Shown piece after piece: positions 4,681 through 5,007 of a stretch of DNA of 5,007 nt; position 1 is the first letter of the stretch; every line of letters starts with the position of its first letter. The notes beneath the pieces are model-generated. The model did not search any database. It saw only the letters and a list, made by a program, of their open reading frames with translations, and was not told where the DNA came from. Origin of the DNA: Megamonas sp. UBA1799 (lineage in GTDB: Bacteria > Bacillota > Negativicutes > Selenomonadales > Selenomonadaceae); contig DCFR01000064.1 in the NCBI GenBank assembly GCA_002319815.1, forward strand, positions 2,825 through 7,831, read 5' to 3'. Both the position numbers and the translations under genes were made by a program.

Positions 4681-5007
4681 AATATGTTTTGATTCGTACC
4701 GATAAAGCGAATGATCAATTGTCGGATATCATTCATTATATTGCGGCGGATTCGGGAGATGTAAATATTGCCTTAGCATATCTCAATAAAATTGAGACAG
4801 CAGTAATAAAGTTGGAAGATTTTCCTTACCAAGGCGTGCAACCTGGATACAGCATTTTACGACGCCAAGGGTATCGGGTGTTGATTGTAGAAAGGCATTT
4901 GATATTTTACAAGGTGAATGAAGCAGAAAAAGCGGTTTGTATTTATGCTATTGTGGATGGACGCAGAGAATATCGCAGCTTGGTGGGAGTGTATAATAAA
5001 CTGTGTA
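4677..5007 (+). CDS. RelE/ParE-family toxin (3' end cut by window)
   Basis: 110 codons are open to the window edge with no stop, so the end is missing. The family is about 100-110 residues, so little should be lost. Translation begins MKYVLIRTDKANDQLSDII, followed by a helical hairpin (about 10-50) ending in LEDFPYQG (46-53). Then come the beta-strand core ILRRQGYRVLIVERHLIFYKV (60-80) and IYAIVDGRREYRSLV (89-103). This matches the RelE/ParE superfamily (PF05016). Sequence alone does not decide between ribosome-dependent mRNA cleavage (RelE type) and gyrase inhibition (ParE type); the partner is Phd/YefM-like, a combination seen with both. The ATG overlaps the antitoxin stop by 4 bases, and GAGGA (4663-4667) inside the antitoxin gene sits 9 bases upstream. 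This frame has no rival coding frame across the region. Confidence 0.88.
   Translation, partial: MKYVLIRTDKANDQLSDIIHYIAADSGDVNIALAYLNKIETAVIKLEDFPYQGVQPGYSILRRQGYRVLIVERHLIFYKVNEAEKAVCIYAIVDGRREYRSLVGVYNKLC

Noticed and set aside
1..5007. CRISPR arrays, insertion sequences, phage genes or other defence genes
   Set aside because: No regularly spaced repeats, terminal inverted repeats, transposase or integrase-like frames are visible. The tRNA-Asp and tRNA-Phe 3' ends are not duplicated elsewhere in the window, so no tRNA-targeted integration is seen.

Overview
The window looks like ordinary chromosome from a bacterium of the Bacillota. The pointers are purine-rich Shine-Dalgarno sequences, tRNA-Asp next to tRNA-Phe with encoded CCA, intrinsic terminators with long T runs, and a yybP-ykoY riboswitch controlled by transcription termination. 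The futalosine-type menaquinone gene mqnA and the mixed GC content would fit an anaerobic diderm Firmicute such as a Negativicute (Sporomusa/Pelosinus type). That placement is inference; no marker here is decisive.

Layout, all on the + strand. Bases 1-194 hold the end of a tRNA array (Asp-GTC, Phe-GAA), closed by an intrinsic terminator at 205-228. Bases 280-458 hold a near-consensus promoter, a Mn2+-sensing yybP-ykoY riboswitch and its terminator. These control a UPF0016/GDT1-type manganese exporter gene (497-1057). A possible promoter and a long leader with a perfect 20-bp palindrome precede a gamma-class carbonic anhydrase-like gene (1258-1815). An elaborate terminator (1842-1909) follows. 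Next are an ArsB/SLC13-superfamily permease (1992-3128) and, 63 bases on, mqnA, chorismate dehydratase (3192-4028), ended by a strong terminator (4063-4096). Bases 4097-4398 contain no recognisable gene and become AT-rich. They lead into a type II toxin-antitoxin operon: a Phd/YefM-family antitoxin (4399-4680) overlapping by 4 bases a RelE/ParE-family toxin (4677 to the window edge, cut off).

How the genes work together: the clearest regulatory unit is the Mn2+ riboswitch plus exporter. Mn2+ binding should stabilise P1, prevent the terminator from forming and switch the exporter on. The carbonic anhydrase, permease and MqnA look like independent housekeeping genes. The permease and mqnA may share a transcript, because no terminator separates them. 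The TA pair is a self-contained accessory module.

I found no convincing undescribed system. The points most worth a second look are the geometry of the riboswitch switch, the palindrome in the carbonic anhydrase leader, and the nested structure at 1842-1923.
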